Shown here piece by piece: positions 29,371-40,393 of a stretch of 64,000 bases of DNA. The notes under the pieces were generated by a model. It had not been told where the DNA came from, ran no database searches, and worked only from the letters and a program-made list of their open reading frames with translations. Position numbers and translations under genes: made by a program. Numbering within the stretch: position 1 is the first letter of the stretch; the number at the start of each line of letters is the position of its first letter. Source of the stretch: Planctomycetota bacterium (lineage in GTDB: Bacteria; Planctomycetota; UBA1135; UBA2386); the NCBI GenBank assembly GCA_020638655.1, contig JACKIC010000005.1:62001-126000 (forward strand), read 5' to 3'.

Positions 29371-30611
29371 CGCAGCGCGTCGACGGGGTCGAGCGACGCG
29401 GCCTTCCAGGCCGGCCACAGCCCGAAGAACAGGCCGATACCCGCCGAGCCGCCGAAGGCGAAGGCGCGCGCCCACATCGGCGTCGACGCCGACAGGTCGG
29501 GCAGCAGCATGCCGATCAGCCACAACAGGGTCTCGGCGAGCAACAGCCCGAGCAGGCCGCCGATCACGCACAGCACCACCGCCTCGATCAGGAACTGCCC
29601 GAGGATGTCGCGGCGCCGCGCGCCGAGCGCCTTGCGCAGGCCGATCTCGCGGGTCCGTTCGCGCACGGACACCAGCATGATGTTCATCACGCCGACGCCG
29701 CCAACCATGAAGCCGACCATCGACAACAGGAACATCACCACCATCGTCGCCATCACGATCGCGTCGAACGACTCGATCAGCGTGTCGGCGGTGCCGACCT
29801 CGAAGCTGTTCTCCTCGTTCCAGCGCACGCCGCGGGTGCGCCGCAGCACCTGCGCGATCTCGTCGAGCGCTTCGGGCACCTTGCCGTCGGAGGCGCGCGC
29901 GACGATGAAGTGGTCCTCGATCGTCGGGTAGAAGCGCATGATCGTGTGGTACGGGGCCATGAACAGCGAGTCCTCCTGGTTCTCGCCGCCGAACGGCCCT
30001 TCGCGCCGCTTCTCGAGCGTGCCGACCACGGTGTAGCGGTGCCCGTCGATGAGCACCTGCTTGCCGACGGGATTGCCGCGCGGGAACAGCGCGCGCGCCG
30101 AACCGTGGCCGAGCACCACGACCGGGGCGCAGTGCTCGTTCTCCTGCGCGGTGAAGAACCGCCCCTCGACCAGCACGCGGTTGGCGACGTCGAAGTTCTC
30201 CGGGAACACACCGCGCAGGCGCGGCGCGTCGATCTCTTCGCCGCGATACGTGGCCCGCGAGCGGAAGGTCGGCGCCGTCACGCCGGGGCTGACCAGCTCG
30301 ACCGACGGGCACGCCGCGGCGATCGCCTCGACGTCGCGCAGCTGCAGCGGCTTGCGCAGGCGCATCTCGCGCGGCACGCGCCCGATCTGCACCATCGGGA
30401 AGCGGCTGATGTAGATGTTGTTGGTGCCGAACTGCTGCACCTGGTCGACCACCGACTGGCGGAAGCCGTTGAGCACCGAGGCCACCGCGACGACGATCAG
30501 CGTGCCGATCAGGATGCCGAGCACGGTCAGGAACGACCGGAACCGGTTCGCGTCGAGCGTCTCGAAGGCGAGCCGCACGGCCTCGAGGATGCGGATCAGC
30601 GAGGCGCGCAT
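29361..30611 (-). CDS. ABC transporter permease, MacB/FtsX type (second of two)
   Basis: 416 residues. One span at the N-terminus (FLTVLGILIGTLIVVAVASV), a MacB_PCD periplasmic domain (VVVLGHGSARALFP, GTLEKRREGPF), then three FtsX spans with VNIMLVSVRERTREIGLRKALGAR-type coupling segment and the family ending WPAWKAASLDPVDALRYE. With the neighbouring permease and ATPase it would form a mechanotransmission efflux unit. It lies one base after the stop of the sister permease; convergent with the histidine kinase gene, overlapping by 10 bases. Confidence 0.9.
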
Positions 30612-30612
30612 C

Positions 30613-31829
<1,217 letters not shown>

Positions 31830-31833
<4 letters not shown>

Positions 31834-32579
31834 GCGGTCTCCGTGCCCACCGGCCGCGGCACGTTCTGCTCGTCGCTCGCGACCACGCCGTCGCGGATGG
31901 TGACGATGCGCTGCGCGTGTTCGGCGATGTCGCGTTCGTGCGTGACCACGACGATGGTGTTGCCGTCCCGGTGCAGCTTGTCGAACAGCGCCATGATCTC
32001 GTAGGAGGTCTTGCTGTCGAGGTTGCCGGTCGGCTCGTCCGCGAGCAGCAACGCCGGCCGCGTCACCAAGGCGCGCGCGATGCTGACGCGCTGCCGCTGG
32101 CCGCCGGACAGCTGATTGGGCCGGTGGTCCATGCGGTCGGCGAGGTCGACCTGCGCCAGCGCCTCGATCGCGCGCTGGCGCCGCTCCGCGGGCGGCACGC
32201 CGCCGTAGATCAGCGGCAGCTCGACGTTGCGCGCCGCCGACGCGCGCGCCAGCAGGTTGAACGTCTGGAACACGAAGCCGATCTCGTGGTTGCGCACGCG
32301 CGCGAGCTCTTCTTCGCCCAGCGTCGCGACCGGCTGGCCGTTGAGCCAGTACTCGCCCTCGCTCGGCGTGTCGAGGCAGCCGATCAGGTTCATCAGCGTC
32401 GACTTGCCCGACCCCGACGGCCCCATGATCGCGACGTACTCGCCGCGTTCGATCACCAGATCGACACCGCGCAGGGCGCGCACGGTGCTGGCCCCCATCG
32501 CGAACGAACGGCACAGGCCGCGGGTGCGGATGACGGGCGGCACGTTCGTCGCGGTCGCGTCCGGCATGGTCATCCTCAC
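31830..32579 (-). CDS. ABC transporter ATP-binding protein, MacB/LolD type
   Basis: 249 residues. Walker A GPSGSGKST, Q-loop FVFQTFNLL, signature LSGGQRQR, Walker B ALLLADEPTGNLDS, and H-loop VVVTHERDIA. The family drives efflux or lipoprotein release with FtsX-like permeases. The GTG at 32579 overlaps the membrane-fusion gene's stop as GTGA; ATGs at 32573 and 32567 are alternatives that change little. Third gene from the start of a four-gene operon. Confidence 0.94.
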
Positions 32580-34051
32580 CGCTGCACGTGCAGCAGTCCC
32601 GCGCGCTCGTCCTGCCGCTTCTGGTCGATCTCGATGCGGTCCCAGACCTTCAGCGTACGCAGGGCCTGGTAGGGACCGCTCACCACCACGTCCCCCTCCT
32701 CGAGCCCCGACAGGATCTCGATGTTCATGTCGCCGGTGATGCCGGTCTTGACGGGACGGAAGCGCGCGCGGCCGTCCACCATCACGAACACGCCGTCGAG
32801 CTCCCGCAGCCGCTGCCGCTGCTCGGCCGTCAGCGCCGGCGGCTTGCCCGCTCCGTCCTTGGGCTCGGGCGCCTCGATGTACGCGCCGGCGGCGTCGGTC
32901 TCGACCTCGCGCGCCGTCAGCGCCTGCTGCAGCATCACCAATGCGTTCTCTCGCGTCGCGGTGACGATCTCCGCGGTCGCCGTGAAGCCCGGCCGCAGCG
33001 ACTCGGGCGGCGCCTCGAGGCGCACCACCACCTTGAAGTCCTTGCCCTCCTGACCGCCCGAGCCGCTGCCCGTGGTCTGGATCGGGCTCTGTCCGACCTC
33101 GGTCACCACGCCGGACAGCTTCTGGTCGCGCAGCGCGTCGACCTCGACCTCGGCGACCGCGCCGACCTTGACCATGACGATGTCGGCCTCGTCGACGCTG
33201 ATCTCCGCCTCGATCACCGACATGTCGGCGATCGTCATCAGGGTCGCGACGGGGTTGCTCTGGATGCCCGGCACGGCGCGCTCACCCTTCTCGACGTTGA
33301 GCTTGGTGATCAGGCCGCTGAGCGGCGCGCGCAGCACGGTCTTGCCGAGCACGTCTTCGGTGCGGGCCAGGCTGGCCCGGGCCGACTCGACCCGGCGCTC
33401 GGCGGCCGAATGCACGGCCTTGGCGGCATCGATGCGGGTCTCGACGACGCGGTAGTTGGCTTTGGCCTGCTCGACCCGCGCCGTGCTCCACTCCAGCCGC
33501 TGCTTGGCCAGCTTGGCCTCGGCTTCGGCGACCTCGAACTCCTCCTCGCCGATCAGCTTGTTCTGGAACAATTCCCGCTTGCGCTGGAACGACGACTCCG
33601 AGCGCTGCGCCGAGATCCGCGACTGTTCGAGCTCGAAGTCGAACCCGGCCAGCGCCGTCTTCTCGGCCGCGAGGTTGGCCTCGGCCGTGGCGACGCCGAC
33701 CAGCGTGTTCTGCGCCTCGGCCTCGGCAGCGCCGACCTGCGCGCGCGCCGAATCGACCTCGGCGCGCAGCTGCAAGTCGTCGATCCGCAACAAGATATCG
33801 CCCTTCTTGACGTTGTCGCCCTCACGCACCGCGACCTCGGTGATGACGCCCGCGACCTCGGTCTGGATGTCGACGAACTCCTTCGCGCGGATCTCGCCGG
33901 TGGCGGTGACGATCGAGCGCAGCTTCGCCACCCGCTCGACCTTGCTGGTGACCACCTGCGTCGGCGGCTTGGGCTGCATCGACTTGTAGACGGCGAGGCC
34001 GACGACCCCGGCGAACGACAGGCCGAGGATCACGAGGGTGCGACGTTTCAT
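32576..34051 (-). CDS. Efflux membrane-fusion protein, MacA/HlyD type
   Basis: 491 residues. N-terminal anchor RTLVILGLSFAGVVGLAVYK, lipoyl half-motif VAGVITEVAVREGDNVKKGD, a long coiled-coil hairpin (about 95-235), the second lipoyl half LRAPLSGLITKLNVEKGERA, then beta-barrel and membrane-proximal domains (IADMSVIEAEISVDEADIVM; MNIEILSGLEEGDVVVSG). An insert of about 40 residues near 375-415 (EPKDGAGKPPALTAEQRQRL) is unusual. It links the inner-membrane ABC unit to an outer-membrane channel that is not encoded next to it. Confidence 0.92.
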   Translation of the reverse strand: MKRRTLVILGLSFAGVVGLAVYKSMQPKPPTQVVTSKVERVAKLRSIVTATGEIRAKEFVDIQTEVAGVITEVAVREGDNVKKGDILLRIDDLQLRAEVDSARAQVGAAEAEAQNTLVGVATAEANLAAEKTALAGFDFELEQSRISAQRSESSFQRKRELFQNKLIGEEEFEVAEAEAKLAKQRLEWSTARVEQAKANYRVVETRIDAAKAVHSAAERRVESARASLARTEDVLGKTVLRAPLSGLITKLNVEKGERAVPGIQSNPVATLMTIADMSVIEAEISVDEADIVMVKVGAVAEVEVDALRDQKLSGVVTEVGQSPIQTTGSGSGGQEGKDFKVVVRLEAPPESLRPGFTATAEIVTATRENALVMLQQALTAREVETDAAGAYIEAPEPKDGAGKPPALTAEQRQRLRELDGVFVMVDGRARFRPVKTGITGDMNIEILSGLEEGDVVVSGPYQALRTLKVWDRIEIDQKRQDERAGLLHVQR

Positions 34052-34198
34052 TCCGGGGGCAGACGAGGAGGCGGAGCGGCGGAAGTGCCGCAGGTGGCCG
34101 TTCGCACGGCGGTTCTGCCGGCGCCACGACGAACTTCCACGGCCATCTCGGGGGCGAGCATCATGCCGCCCGGTCCGTGGCGGCGCCAGTCGGCGGGA

Positions 34199-35653
34199 TC
34201 AGGGCAGCCGAACCTCGACCGCGGGCCCCAGACTGTCGGCGAGACGCTGCCGCTGCTCGGCCGAGAGGCGCACGCCACTGGTGCAAACCACCTTGCGCAG
34301 CCGCGGCAGACTCAGGCCCTGCAGCGCCTGCAGTTCGTCCCAGTGCAGGTCGCGAGGCGAGTGGAACGACAGCGACTCGAGCTCCCGCAGCCGCGAGCAG
34401 GCGCCGACCATGGCCTGCACATCTCCGCTGCACTCCACGAACAAGCTGCGCACCCGCGACGCCGCGGTGACCACGCTCCATTGATACTCATCGCCGCCGG
34501 CGACGCAGCTCAGACGTTCGAGGCGCGGTAGCCTCGCAACGAACGCGGCGCTGGCCGCGGTCAACTCCGGGTCCTGCTCGAGCACCAACGAGAGCCATCG
34601 CAGACCCGAAAGACGGCCCAGGGCACGGAGGGAGGACGATGTGGCCCCACGAGAGCGGGCAACTCGGATCGCGAGGCCCTCGAGACGGGTCGGCAGCTGC
34701 AACAGGGTCCGCTCCTCGAGTTCGAATGCGCCCAGGTCGAGGACGACCAGCTTGGGCAGCCCCAACAGGGCCCCGACATGACGCGCAGCAAAGACCTTGC
34801 CCCCACGAGGCGCGATCGAGAGCACCCGCAGCGTGCGCAGCTCCCGCACCGCATCGAACAGCTCCCCGTCGGTGCAGGCGAGGTCCGTGCCGTGCAGCGC
34901 GAGCGCCAGCAGACTCGGGGTGCCCGCCAGCGCCCGCACACCCGCGACCTCGACGCGCGTCGACCACAGCCGCAACGAACGCAGCTTCGGCAGTTCGCAG
35001 ATCGCCTTGGCGACGCCCTCGTCGAGCGTCGGACCGGCGTCGATGTCGAGGTGCACGAGCTGCGGCGCGGCGCGCAGTTCGCGCAGTGCGCGGGCCGTGA
35101 TCTTGTCACCGGGCCCCAGGGCGAGGCTCAGGCGACGCAGCTGCGGCAGGCTCGCCGCCATGCACATCGCGTCGCACATCGTCTCCTCGTCGACCCGGCC
35201 CTTGCTGCCGTTGCCCATCAACATCAGCGCCTCGATGTCGTCGCGCCCCTGCAGCGCCGCGATCATCTGCGCGTCGCCGCAGGAGATCCCGAGCGCCGAC
35301 ACCCGGCCCACGCCGCCGAGGCTCTGCACGCCGTGCACGATCGTCCACGAAGGACCGGGTTCGCCCCACGGGGCCAGCACGTCGAACCCTGGCTCCTGGA
35401 CCGCGGCGCGGCGATCGCGCAGCTGCAGCCAGGAGACTCCGATCGCGACGCACGAACCGAGCAGCACCAGCGCCGCGGTCAGCCACCGCCGACGCGCACC
35501 GGGCGCGCCGAGGTCTTCGTCCGCAGCGCGCTTCGCGAGCACGGCGGCGCGCAGGTCCGCGTCGTGCTCGGGGGCGCGCCCGCGCAGCAGTTCCTGCAGC
35601 CCGACGTCGAGCAACCGTTCCCCAGCGCGCTCGCGCGCAGCGTCGACCTTCAT
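34199..35653 (-). CDS. Membrane protein with extracytoplasmic LRR-like domain, sigma partner
   Basis: 484 residues. A cytoplasmic N-terminus of about 55 residues (EHDADLRAAVLAKRAADEDL), one span at 57-77, then about 400 residues of irregular leucine-rich repeats (LPQLRRLSLALGPGDKITAR, LPKLRSLRLWSTRVEVAGVR, LPKLVVLDLGAFELEERTLL, LPRLRKVVCTSGVRL). Its ATG overlaps the TGA of the ECF sigma gene. The topology (short cytoplasmic part, one span, sensor-like outside) is that of a transmembrane anti-sigma factor, but no anti-sigma motif is visible. Ligand unknown. Confidence 0.72.
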   Translation of the reverse strand: MKVDAARERAGERLLDVGLQELLRGRAPEHDADLRAAVLAKRAADEDLGAPGARRRWLTAALVLLGSCVAIGVSWLQLRDRRAAVQEPGFDVLAPWGEPGPSWTIVHGVQSLGGVGRVSALGISCGDAQMIAALQGRDDIEALMLMGNGSKGRVDEETMCDAMCMAASLPQLRRLSLALGPGDKITARALRELRAAPQLVHLDIDAGPTLDEGVAKAICELPKLRSLRLWSTRVEVAGVRALAGTPSLLALALHGTDLACTDGELFDAVRELRTLRVLSIAPRGGKVFAARHVGALLGLPKLVVLDLGAFELEERTLLQLPTRLEGLAIRVARSRGATSSSLRALGRLSGLRWLSLVLEQDPELTAASAAFVARLPRLERLSCVAGGDEYQWSVVTAASRVRSLFVECSGDVQAMVGACSRLRELESLSFHSPRDLHWDELQALQGLSLPRLRKVVCTSGVRLSAEQRQRLADSLGPAVEVRLP

Positions 35654-36165
35654 GGTTTCCTCCGCCGTTCGATGCAGTCGCGCAGCGCCGCACGCAGCCG
35701 GCGCAGCGCGGTCTTGACCCCGAATGCCGTGAGCCCGAGTTCGCGCGCCAGCGCCGTGCGGCCGAGGTCCTGGCCGTAGGCGCCCTCGAGCAGGCGCCGG
35801 CTGCGCGGCGGCAGGCCGTCGAGACAGCGCCCGAGGGCCTCGAACCAGCCGTCACCGTCGTCGTCGCCGCAGCGCTCCTGCCAGACGAGGTCCGCCTCGT
35901 GCACCTCGCGCTCGGCGACGCGCCGGCGGCGCGACTTCAAGAACAGGTGCCGCGCGGTCGTTCGCAGGAACGCGCCGGTCGCGGCCGCGCCGCGGTCCTC
36001 GATCCCGCGGCGCAGCGCCACCACGAACGTGTCCTGCAGCAGATCGTCGGCGAGGTCCGGCGCCGCGCCGAGCACACGCAGGTACCGCCAGAGCGGTCGC
36101 TGGTGGCGTTCGATCAGGCCGTCGAGCTCGTCGGGCGGCGCCCCTGCGGCGGGCGCGACCGCCAT
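35650..36165 (-). CDS. ECF sigma-70 factor
   Basis: 171 residues. Region 2: LIERHQRPLWRYLRVLGAAP and DDLLQDTFVVALRRG; region 4: GLPPRSRRLLEGAYGQDLGR and LARELGLTAFGVKTALRRLR. This is a classical ECF form, distinct from the other sigma factor at 7176. The ATG at 36165 is chosen; a GTG about 18 bases upstream is possible. Translational coupling (ATGA) to the membrane LRR protein suggests that this protein governs its activity. No target promoter could be identified. Confidence 0.88.
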   Translation of the reverse strand: MAVAPAAGAPPDELDGLIERHQRPLWRYLRVLGAAPDLADDLLQDTFVVALRRGIEDRGAAATGAFLRTTARHLFLKSRRRRVAEREVHEADLVWQERCGDDDGDGWFEALGRCLDGLPPRSRRLLEGAYGQDLGRTALARELGLTAFGVKTALRRLRAALRDCIERRRKP

Positions 36166-36245
36166 GGATGACACTGAGGACACGCCCCAACCATCCCCGG
36201 AGCGGGCCCCTGGGGGTCCAAGAATCCGCCGCGGCCCGACGCGCC

Positions 36246-37427
36246 CTACAGGTTCTGCAGCCGGATCGCCCCGGTCGGGCAGTTGCGCTCGCAGGCCATG
36301 TCGCGGGTGCACTCGTAGTTGTGCAGCTTGCGCACGACGTCGCCGAGCGGCACCGCCGCAAACCCGCTGGTCGCGCAGGTCGCCGCGCAGATGCCGCAGT
36401 GGATGCAGGCGTTCATGTCGACGTGCAGGTGCACGTGGTCGCGCGGCGTCTGCACCATGCGGTCCTCCTCGGCGAGCACGTCGGGGTTGCACAGGTAGCG
36501 CGTCAGCGGGTTGGTGGTCAGCACCTCGAGCGCCTCGCGCTCGCCGATGCGCACGATCTCCTGCACGTCGGGCATGTCGAGCAGGCCCAGGTGCGAGACC
36601 TTGGGCTTCATCAGCACGGTCTTGTCGTCGACGTAGCGGTGCAGGTTGTGCTCGTTGAGCGCCTGTCCCATGGTCTCGTAGGTCTGGAACAGGATGTGCG
36701 GCAGGCTCGCCTTGTAGGTGACCGGGATGCGCATGTCGCGGTGCGACAGATCGACGCCGATGACCAGGTCGGCCTGGCGGGCGCGGGCGATGCGCAGCGC
36801 CAGGGTCTCGGTCATGCCGCCGTCGATGTAGTGGTCGCCGTCGATCGCCGCCGGCTCGAAGATCGTCGGCAGGCAGGCGCTGGCGTAGACCGCGTCGGCG
36901 ACGCGCATCGGCGCGCTGCCGGGCAGGCCGAAGAAGCGCGAGGCGCCGGTGCTCAGCGACAGCGCGTTGCAGAAGAACGGCCGCGGCAGCTCCTCGAACG
37001 AGGCGTGCGGCAGCCACTTCTCGATCAGCTGCCGGAAGGTGCGGCCCTTGTAGACCGAGGCGTGGCGGAACCCGCGCACCAGGAACTTCAGCAGGTTGAG
37101 GCGGAAGTAGTCCTTGAGCTGGATCTCGGCGGCGGCCTCCTCGATCTGCCGGCTGTCGAGTCCCGTGGCGTAGAGCGCGCCCATCACGGCGCCCATGCTG
37201 GTGCCGACCACCTCGTCGACGACCAGTCCCAGGCGTTCGATGGCGCGGATGACGCCGATGTGACAGAAGCCGCGCATGCCGCCGCCGCCGAGCACCAGGA
37301 CGGTCTTACGCGGCCGCGCCGCGAACGGCTCGAAGGGTTTTCCCGCGACCATCGGCACCATGCCACCGGCGCCATCGCCGTTGCCGGCGTCGTGCGCGTG
37401 TCCTTGGTGCCGATAGCTGGAGTTCAC
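36246..37427 (-). CDS. Patatin-like phospholipase fused to a ferredoxin-type 4Fe-4S domain
   Basis: 393 residues. The patatin part has the oxyanion loop VLGGGGMRGFCHIG, nucleophile elbow GTSMG (S77) and the second catalytic residue in HYIDGGMTETLAL; this is a lipid acyl hydrolase of the RssA/YchK group. Residues 341-383 form a two-cluster ferredoxin: C341-x2-C344-x2-C347-x3-C351, and C373-x2-D376-x2-C379-x3-C383-P. The Asp in place of Cys is as in Pyrococcus ferredoxin. No signal peptide, so cytosolic. Divergent from the acyl-CoA operon. The coupling of acyl hydrolase and iron-sulfur domain in one chain is unusual; role unknown. Confidence 0.88.
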   Translation of the reverse strand: MNSSYRHQGHAHDAGNGDGAGGMVPMVAGKPFEPFAARPRKTVLVLGGGGMRGFCHIGVIRAIERLGLVVDEVVGTSMGAVMGALYATGLDSRQIEEAAAEIQLKDYFRLNLLKFLVRGFRHASVYKGRTFRQLIEKWLPHASFEELPRPFFCNALSLSTGASRFFGLPGSAPMRVADAVYASACLPTIFEPAAIDGDHYIDGGMTETLALRIARARQADLVIGVDLSHRDMRIPVTYKASLPHILFQTYETMGQALNEHNLHRYVDDKTVLMKPKVSHLGLLDMPDVQEIVRIGEREALEVLTTNPLTRYLCNPDVLAEEDRMVQTPRDHVHLHVDMNACIHCGICAATCATSGFAAVPLGDVVRKLHNYECTRDMACERNCPTGAIRLQNL

Positions 37428-37592
37428 GACGTGTTCCGCGCCGCGGCTCGCTCCTGGCGAACGCAGCGCTGTCCCGCCTCTCTAGATCGGCCGAGAACAG
37501 AGGTTGCCTGAAGCGCGCAACCAGCGGCTGCCGAAGAGCTAGATGCAACTGTGACGCGCGGGCCGCGCGGGAAGGACCGGCCCATCGTTCTC

Positions 37593-39092
37593 ATGACTTC
37601 CTGGCAGCAGATCCCCTGGCAGCGCCTGCAGCGCATGCCTCGCACCGAGCAATCCGCGCTCCAAGACCACCTGCTGCGGCGCTACGTCCAGGAATACCTC
37701 TACCCGTTCTCGCCGTTCTACCGGGCCCTGTTCGACGCGGCTGGCGTGCGCCCCGAGCAGATCCGCAGCGTCGACGACCTGCGCCGCCTGCCGCTGTCGC
37801 AGAAGGCCGACCTGCTGCCCACGGCGCAGGAGGCGCAGCAATTCAAGAAGTTCATCCTGCAGCCGGATCCGGCGTCGCTGCGCGCGGCGTGGCCGCTGCG
37901 CAAGAAGCTGCCGCTGCTGTGGACCAAGTGGCGGCACGGCGTCGCGGCGGTCAAGCAGCGCGTGCGCGCGGAGTTCGCGCCCTGCTTCATGACCTTCACG
38001 ACCGGCCGTTCGGCGGAGCCGGTGCCGTTCTTCTACTCGCCGCACGACATCGCCAACCTGCACGAGACCGGCGCGCGCATCGTCGACGTGACCGGCATGA
38101 ACAGCGAGTTCCGCGTCGCCAACGTGTTCCCGTACGCGCCGCACCTGGCCTTCTGGCAGGTGTTCTTCGCGGGCCAGGCGACCGGGATGATGGTGCTGTC
38201 GACGGGCGGCGGCAAGGTGATGGGCAGCAGCGGCGACCTGCGCGCGATCACGCGCCTGCGCGCCGAGACGCTGCTCGGCGTGCCGGGCTACGTCTACCAC
38301 CTGCTGCGCAAGGCCGCGGCGGAGCGCTTGGACCTGTCGACGTTGCGCGTCGTGGTGCTGGGCGCCGAGCGGGTCGCGCCGGGCCTCAAGCAGCGCCTCG
38401 CGCAGCTGCTCGCCGAGTGCGGCGCGCACGACGTGCGCATCTTCGGCACCTACGGCTTCACCGAGGCGCGCATGGCGTTCGTCGAGTGCCCGACGCCCGA
38501 CAACGCCTACACCGGCTACCACCTGTATCCCGACCACGCGATCTTCGAGGTCGTCGACCCCAAGACCGGCGAGAACGTGCCCGACGGCGCCGACGGCGAG
38601 CTCGTGTTCACGCCGCTGCGCGCGCGCGGCAGCACGGTGTTCCGCTACCGCACCGGCGACATGGTGCGCGGCGGCCTGCAGTGGGACCCGTGCCCGCACT
38701 GCGGCCGCACCGTGCCGCGCATCAGCAGCGACCTGACGCGCGAGTCGAGCCTCAAGGACCTGCAGCTGCTCAAGGTCAAGGGCACGCTGGTCAACCTCGA
38801 GGACTGCGCGATGTTGCTCGGCGGCCTGCCCGAGGTCGAGGAGTGGCAGATCGAGCTGCGCAAGAAGGACGGTGACCCGCTCGAGGTCGACGAGCTGGTC
38901 GTGCACCTCGCGGTCAAGCCCGAGTGCGACCACCTCTACGCCGCCGAGCGCGTGCGCGACGCCTTCAAGAGCCGCATCGAGGTCGCGCCCAACCACGTCG
39001 AGTTCCTCGACCTCGAGTCGATGCTGCGCAAGATCGGCATGGAGACGGAGATGAAGGAGAAACGGTTCGTCGACGCGAGGCCCAAGGCATGA
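37593..39092 (+). CDS. PaaK-like AMP-dependent CoA ligase
   Basis: 499 residues of the phenylacetate-CoA ligase group. It has an FYRALFDAAGVRPEQIRSVD opening, the phosphate loop TFTTGRSAEP (in place of TSGTTG), FGTYGFTEA, YRTGDMVRGG, and a Cys pair CPHCGR typical of PaaK, then a short C-terminal lid (VKGTLVNLEDCAMLL). It should activate an aromatic or fatty acid to its CoA ester in the cytosol. The start at ATG 37593 matches the family; GTG 37551 would add 14 residues. First gene of a three-gene operon with thiolase and FadJ-like genes, which makes fatty or aryl-acyl degradation or reverse beta-oxidation likely. Confidence 0.83.
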   Translation: MTSWQQIPWQRLQRMPRTEQSALQDHLLRRYVQEYLYPFSPFYRALFDAAGVRPEQIRSVDDLRRLPLSQKADLLPTAQEAQQFKKFILQPDPASLRAAWPLRKKLPLLWTKWRHGVAAVKQRVRAEFAPCFMTFTTGRSAEPVPFFYSPHDIANLHETGARIVDVTGMNSEFRVANVFPYAPHLAFWQVFFAGQATGMMVLSTGGGKVMGSSGDLRAITRLRAETLLGVPGYVYHLLRKAAAERLDLSTLRVVVLGAERVAPGLKQRLAQLLAECGAHDVRIFGTYGFTEARMAFVECPTPDNAYTGYHLYPDHAIFEVVDPKTGENVPDGADGELVFTPLRARGSTVFRYRTGDMVRGGLQWDPCPHCGRTVPRISSDLTRESSLKDLQLLKVKGTLVNLEDCAMLLGGLPEVEEWQIELRKKDGDPLEVDELVVHLAVKPECDHLYAAERVRDAFKSRIEVAPNHVEFLDLESMLRKIGMETEMKEKRFVDARPKA

Positions 39093-40393
39093 GCAAGAAG
39101 ACCGATCGTTCCGGCGACCTGGCGATCATCGCCGGGTTGCGCACGCCGTTCTGCAAGGCGGGCGGCGCGATGCAACGCGCCTCGGCGGGCGACCTCGCCA
39201 GCTTCGCGATCCGCGAACTGCTCGACCGCGTCGACATCGACCGCAGGGCCGTCGACGAGGTGATCCTCGGCTGCGCCGGCGCCGACGCGCGCGAGGCCAA
39301 CGTCGCGCGCGTCGCGGCGCTGCGCGCCGGCCTGCCCGAACACACGCCGGCGATGACCGTGATGCGCAACTGCGCCTCGGGCATGGAAGCGATCCTCGCC
39401 GCGCAGACGAAGATGCGCGCGGGCGAGGGCGAGGTGTTCGTGGTCGGCGGCGCCGAGTCGATGAGCAACTTCCCGCTGCTGATGGGGCCGGCGCTGGTCA
39501 AGTTCTTCACGCGGCTCGGTAAGGCCCGCAGCCTCGGCCAGCGCGTGCGCGCGCTGACCTCGTTCCGGTTCGGGGCGCTGCGACCGCGGGTCGCGATCGT
39601 CGAGGGCCTCACCGACCCGACCACCGGCCTGATGATGGGCGAGACCGCCGAGCTGGTGGCGCGCAGGTTCGGCATCGAACGCGCGCAGATGGACCAGTTC
39701 GCGCTGCGCAGCCACGAGCGCGCCGCCGCGGCCCAGCAGGCCGAAATGTTCGTCGACGAGCTGACCGCCTTCCTGCCGCCGGACCACCGCGGCGCGATCA
39801 CCGCCGACGACGGCGTGCGCAGCAACCAGACGCTCGAAGCGCTGGCCAAGCTCAAGCCGGTCTTCGATCGCCACAACGGCGACGTGACCGTCGGCAACAG
39901 CTGCCAGATCACCGACGGCGCGGTGGCGCTGCTGTGCACCACCGCCAAGAAGGCCAAGGCGCTCGGCCTCTCGCCGCTCGCCTACGTGCGCGGCACCAGC
40001 ACCGCGGGCCTGTCGCCGCGGGTGATGGGCCTGGGCCCCGTGCACGCCACCCCCGGCGCGCTGCAGCGCGCCGGCATCGGCTTCGACGACCTCGATCTGG
40101 TCGAGATCAACGAGGCGTTCGCGGCGCAGGTGCTCGGCTGCGTGCGGGCCTTCGCCGACGACGGCTACTGCCGCCAGCAGCTCGGCCTGTCCGGGGCGAT
40201 CGGCGAACTCGACCCGCACAAGCTCAACGTCGACGGCGGCGCGATCGCGCTGGGCCACCCGATCGCCGCTACCGGCGCGCGCCTGGTGCTGACGCTCGCC
40301 CGCGCCCTGCGCCAACGCGACCAGCGCTACGGTCTGGCGACCCTGTGCATCGGCGGCGGCCAGGGGCAGGCCATCGTCCTGGAGGCAGCATGA
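39089..40393 (+). CDS. Thiolase (acetyl-CoA C-acyltransferase)
   Basis: 434 residues. Nucleophile C95 in MRNCASGMEAIL, catalytic His in GGAIALGHPIAATGARLV, and the second Cys in LCIGGGQGQAIV. QITDGAVALLC and VEINEAFAAQVL are typical. Length and the 30-60 residue insertion at HIERLGKARS-like positions are as in FadI/trifunctional beta-type enzymes. It cleaves 3-ketoacyl-CoA with CoA. ATGA overlaps at both ends (with ligase and with the multienzyme) show one operon. Confidence 0.92.
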   Translation: MSKKTDRSGDLAIIAGLRTPFCKAGGAMQRASAGDLASFAIRELLDRVDIDRRAVDEVILGCAGADAREANVARVAALRAGLPEHTPAMTVMRNCASGMEAILAAQTKMRAGEGEVFVVGGAESMSNFPLLMGPALVKFFTRLGKARSLGQRVRALTSFRFGALRPRVAIVEGLTDPTTGLMMGETAELVARRFGIERAQMDQFALRSHERAAAAQQAEMFVDELTAFLPPDHRGAITADDGVRSNQTLEALAKLKPVFDRHNGDVTVGNSCQITDGAVALLCTTAKKAKALGLSPLAYVRGTSTAGLSPRVMGLGPVHATPGALQRAGIGFDDLDLVEINEAFAAQVLGCVRAFADDGYCRQQLGLSGAIGELDPHKLNVDGGAIALGHPIAATGARLVLTLARALRQRDQRYGLATLCIGGGQGQAIVLEAA

